DNA from: Labyrinthula sp. Ha
Taxonomy: Eukaryota > Sar > Bigyra > Labyrinthulida > Labyrinthulaceae
Direction: 5' to 3'
Assembly: GCA_015227615.1 (NCBI GenBank)
Contig: JAALGZ010000066.1
Span: 1 to 64,000 of the forward strand
DNA length: 64,000 nt
The notes beneath the pieces are model-generated. The model was not told where the DNA came from. It saw only the letters and a list, made by a program, of their open reading frames with translations, and made no database searches. Of this stretch, positions 60,901 to 64,000 are shown piece after piece. How positions within the stretch are numbered: the stretch's first letter is position 1; each line of letters begins with the position of its first letter. Made by a program: the position numbers and the translations under genes.

Positions 60901-62513
60901 CCCTTTTTCGATCTCTCCATAGTATACTGCATCGCATCAGGTGGAGCCATAATTTTCCATTCTGCAGAAGTAGATCGAGATTCCGGACTTCCATTGATCA
61001 ACCTTATTAACTGAGCGTCATGTCCTCTATCTTCATCTAACCAGAATATAACTGGATTCCCAGTAGCTTCACCTCTTTGAAAAGCTAATTTGATCCAGTC
61101 ATCAATAGCTTCTTTTTTTGCTTGGCAAGCTCTATAAATATCACCTCTCCTAACAGAATGTTCGAACAAAGTTTTTCGTTCTCCATTTTGCATTTTCAAC
61201 TCTACCACTAAAGTTCCTTTTGCTTTAATTTCAAAAGTTTTATCATGAGATCCATATTCTTCTGCTTTACGTGCCATCAAACCAACATTAGAAACTGATC
61301 CCATCTTTGCAGGATCAAAAGCCCCATTCTGTCTACAAAACTCCATCGCAACTTTGTACATTGTCGCATAGCATCTGTCAGGGATCAAGCACTTGACATC
61401 TTTCTGTACATTATCTTTATTCCACATCTTCCCTCCATCTCTAACAACTACAGGCATCGAAGCATCAATAATAACATCACTTGGAACGTGGAGATTAGTG
61501 ATTCCTTTCGCTGAATCAACCATGGCAATTTCAGGTCTCTGTTGACCATTGACGCTGTCTAAAGCACGCATAATATTTTGTGCTACATTAGCTGATACAG
61601 CTGTATTCTCTCCAGATATGCACGCATCTAATTTTTTATACAAATCACCAATTCCGTTACGCGGATTGAAATCAAGTGCTTTTAGTTCCTCAGGAAATTT
61701 TTCTAATGCAGGTGCAAAATAAGTTGAAACTGCGTACCCAAAAATAATTGGATCTGAAACTTTCATCATCGTAGCTTTTAAATGAACAGAAACAATTTGA
61801 TTCCCATTATCTATACTTGTCAACTCTCTTTTATAGAATTTCTTTAATTCCTTTGCAGAAAGAAAAGACGAGTCCAAAACTTCCCCAGCAACGAGATCCA
61901 AAGGCTCTCTCAACCGAATCTTCCTTCCTTTGGAAGTAATAAAATAAAAATTAGCTTGACAATTTTCACCTATGATAGCACTTTTCTCACTTGCATAAAA
62001 ATCACCTCTCTGCATGTGTACAACTCTGGATGTACACTGTCTTGAATACGGTTTAATCATCTTATGTGGATATACCTTAGCGTTCTCCTTAACTGGTTTT
62101 GCTACTCTTCTATCACTATTTCCCTGTCTCAAAACTGGATTTACATTACTTCCAAGCACCTTTGCATATTTTGCTTTTGTTGAATCTGAATAATCTGGTA
62201 CATTGTAACCCTTTTCTTGCAGTTCTTTTATACAAGCTAATAGTTGAGGAAGAGAGGCAGAGATATTCGGTAACTTGATAATATTTGCATGACGATAAGC
62301 AGTCAGATTTCCAAGCTCAGTCAGTGTATCTGGAAATTTTTCTGGCATGAAAAGGTTAAGAACACGATGCGCTACGGAAATGTCTGAGGAAACAACGGGA
62401 ATTCCAAATGGTTGCGTGAACCTGTTTATAAGCGGTAAAAAGGAATAGGTGGCCAATAATGGGGCTTCATCTGTTAGGGTATATATAATTTTCCAATCTT
62501 CTCCAGTTGGCAT
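57944..62513 (-). CDS. tandem fusion of two monomeric NADP-isocitrate dehydrogenases
   Basis: Three exons on the minus strand: 62513-58892, 58858-58691, 58659-57944, with introns of 33 bp (58859-58891) and 31 bp (58660-58690), both phase 1. The spliced length of 4506 nt gives 1501 residues. Residues 1 to about 737 and about 770-1501 are each a full-length monomeric-type IDH (usual size about 740), joined by a linker of about 32 residues rich in S, P and A. Both halves carry the family blocks [97 protein letters not shown] and [12 protein letters not shown]. The enzyme oxidises isocitrate to 2-oxoglutarate and CO2, making NADPH. This type is mainly bacterial and found in only some eukaryotes, so transfer is likely. 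Introns show it is not a bacterial contaminant. Both introns lie in the second half only. No targeting peptide is obvious; a cytosolic site is likely. Confidence 0.92.
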
Positions 62514-64000
62514 TCTATTTCTGATTAAATATAAATCGGGGTTTGGAAATATTTTTTTGTTGACTTTGTTTTCTAATCTATCTAACGACTAGAAATAGAT
62601 TCAGTTTGCTTTATATCGAGACAATTTTTCTTATCTCTTTGAAATATCTCGGTTCACTGTATAATTATACCTATCAAATCGTCTTATTGAGACAAAAGAG
62701 CTTATTGAGAATCTATGGGTGTTACGAAACTGCTTATATATAGTAGTGTTTAATCTCGTTCATCTCCTGTTTACATTAATATTGAATTACCCCAGCATTA
62801 ATTGGAATTATTAATGACGTCATATAGTCAATACTTTCTTATTATGTATTTATGGTTTTTTAATTATAATGAGCCCAAAATAGATTTATCCTAGAAATTA
62901 TATTATATATTTCATATAGGTTATATATATTTAATAAAACGAGAACCACATTTTATTTCAAGATATAAAACTAGCTTCAACAAGAATCTAAAAAGATTCT
63001 AAAGGACTTGACTTGTTCAAGACTGACGGCTGTCTTAAAGGTGGGGAATGAGCTTGATGTGTTCGTACTTGCTTCAGTTGAGCTTTTTTATATTCGTTTA
63101 TATACTCAGCAGTTTCTTAAACTATAAAACACAAACAATGGGTTAACCAACTTTTAGAACTGGCAATTTATTTATTTCCACTAGTAGACTCAGACTAAAT
63201 AGATAACACTTTTATTTTCTACAATAAATTACTGTTGTTTCTGGTTAATTGCCTTTCCTTTTTTTTGAAGCAGGTGGAAAGGCACAATCAAGACGGTGCA
63301 TTAGACTTTGCCACTGATTACCATTGGGTCAAAAAACTCCTCTAAGTCGCGATGATGACAAGAGGATAAAAAGTTGGTTCTTAACGTGCCAGTACATAAT
63401 CCAAGTTTTGGGAAAGGGATTTATAATTGATCATATTAGTCTTATGGCAGCGGAAATGTGATTCCATTGAGCTGCATAAAAGCTTTGACACAGCTTCACT
63501 ATAGATTATTTGAATTATATAAATATCTGATGAGAAATAGTGTTTTGGGTAATCAATTTCCGCGGTTCATGGTCTGATAACTTGGGTATCTTTGACTACT
63601 CTTACTTTGATATTGTAGTTTTCCATGCACACTTGAAATTTTTTCTAGTTGTAAGAAATTCTTTAGAAGGCGATCAAATATAGACTAGACTTTATTCGTA
63701 TTGTTCAGTCCCTGTTAAGCGGTCAGACTGTCCCCTTGACTGCTCTTTGAAGTTCCTAGTGGTTATAAATGTTAAAAATCATACTAACGGTCACCTTTCA
63801 CTTTCCTCAATTGAATTGCATCTATTTAAAATCGTTCGAGTACCTAATAATGATATTTTCTCTTTCAGGTTGTCATACTTATCCACAGGTATTGTTGTGT
63901 TGGTAGATTTAAACTCGGTTATGAAAATCTTAATTTTTAACAAAGATATTCCGAGTTGAAACAAACTAACTTTATTTTGCTTTTTCTTTTTCTCTTTTTA
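62514..64000. other. 5' flank of the IDH gene and AT-rich DNA
   Basis: No gene is seen. The first few hundred bases should hold the IDH promoter, but no motif stands out. Open stretches near 63750-63960 are short and featureless. Confidence 0.4.

Noticed and set aside
57944-62513. IDH as bacterial contamination or as two separate genes
   Set aside because: Two GT-AG introns of 31 and 33 bp match the host intron type, and no stop or start region separates the halves.

Overview
The window comes from a eukaryotic nuclear genome. Four host genes have spliceosomal introns, and all 19 introns I can place are only 27-33 bp long. They mostly begin GTAT and end in a T-rich run plus TAG. Host DNA is very AT-rich and uses the standard stop codons. 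Roco GTPases, a diverged heterotrimeric G-protein alpha subunit and a monomeric-type isocitrate dehydrogenase suggest a protist-like organism, but I cannot name the lineage from sequence alone.

Layout. 0-3.3 kb holds a decayed LINE (endonuclease part recognisable) in AT-rich DNA. 3.43-6.02 kb is an LRR-Roc-COR (Roco) gene with seven tiny introns. 6.4-38.6 kb is a pile of LTR retroelements: a 217-bp solo LTR (E), Ty3-type element A (7.09-14.02 kb, +), copia-type element B (14.03-19.13 kb, +), Ty3-type element D (19.8-37.4 kb, -) whose 3' LTR is split by Ty3-type element C (19.94-27.79 kb, +), and a solo LTR (F) of the C family. 38.6-45.9 kb is AT-rich and nearly featureless. 46.04-48.63 kb is a second Roco gene, a paralogue of the first. 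51.3-52.7 kb is a decayed coding stretch of unknown kind. 55.40-56.66 kb is a G-alpha gene. 57.39-57.89 kb (-) is a small basic, possibly bHLH protein. 57.94-62.51 kb (-) is a 1501-residue head-to-tail fusion of two monomeric NADP-isocitrate dehydrogenases.

The two Roco genes lie in a direct segmental duplication of about 4.7 kb (copy 1 from 3.33 kb, copy 2 45.94-50.66 kb). Putting the paralogues side by side shows that copy 1 has taken six LTR-element insertions (about 30.5 kb) and copy 2 none. Target-site duplications support most of them.

Most notable: the three Ty3-type elements A, C and D are clearly different from each other, yet all carry the same extra module after integrase: chromodomain, a SANT/Myb-like domain, then an MT-A70 (METTL3/METTL4-type) adenine-N6 methyltransferase. 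All three also have Q-W-I-D-D at the reverse-transcriptase catalytic site and a 12-16 bp perfect palindrome at the 5' LTR/internal junction, where a tRNA primer-binding site is expected. I read this as a retroelement lineage that captured an adenine methyltransferase and kept it. I do not know a description of such elements, but could not search.
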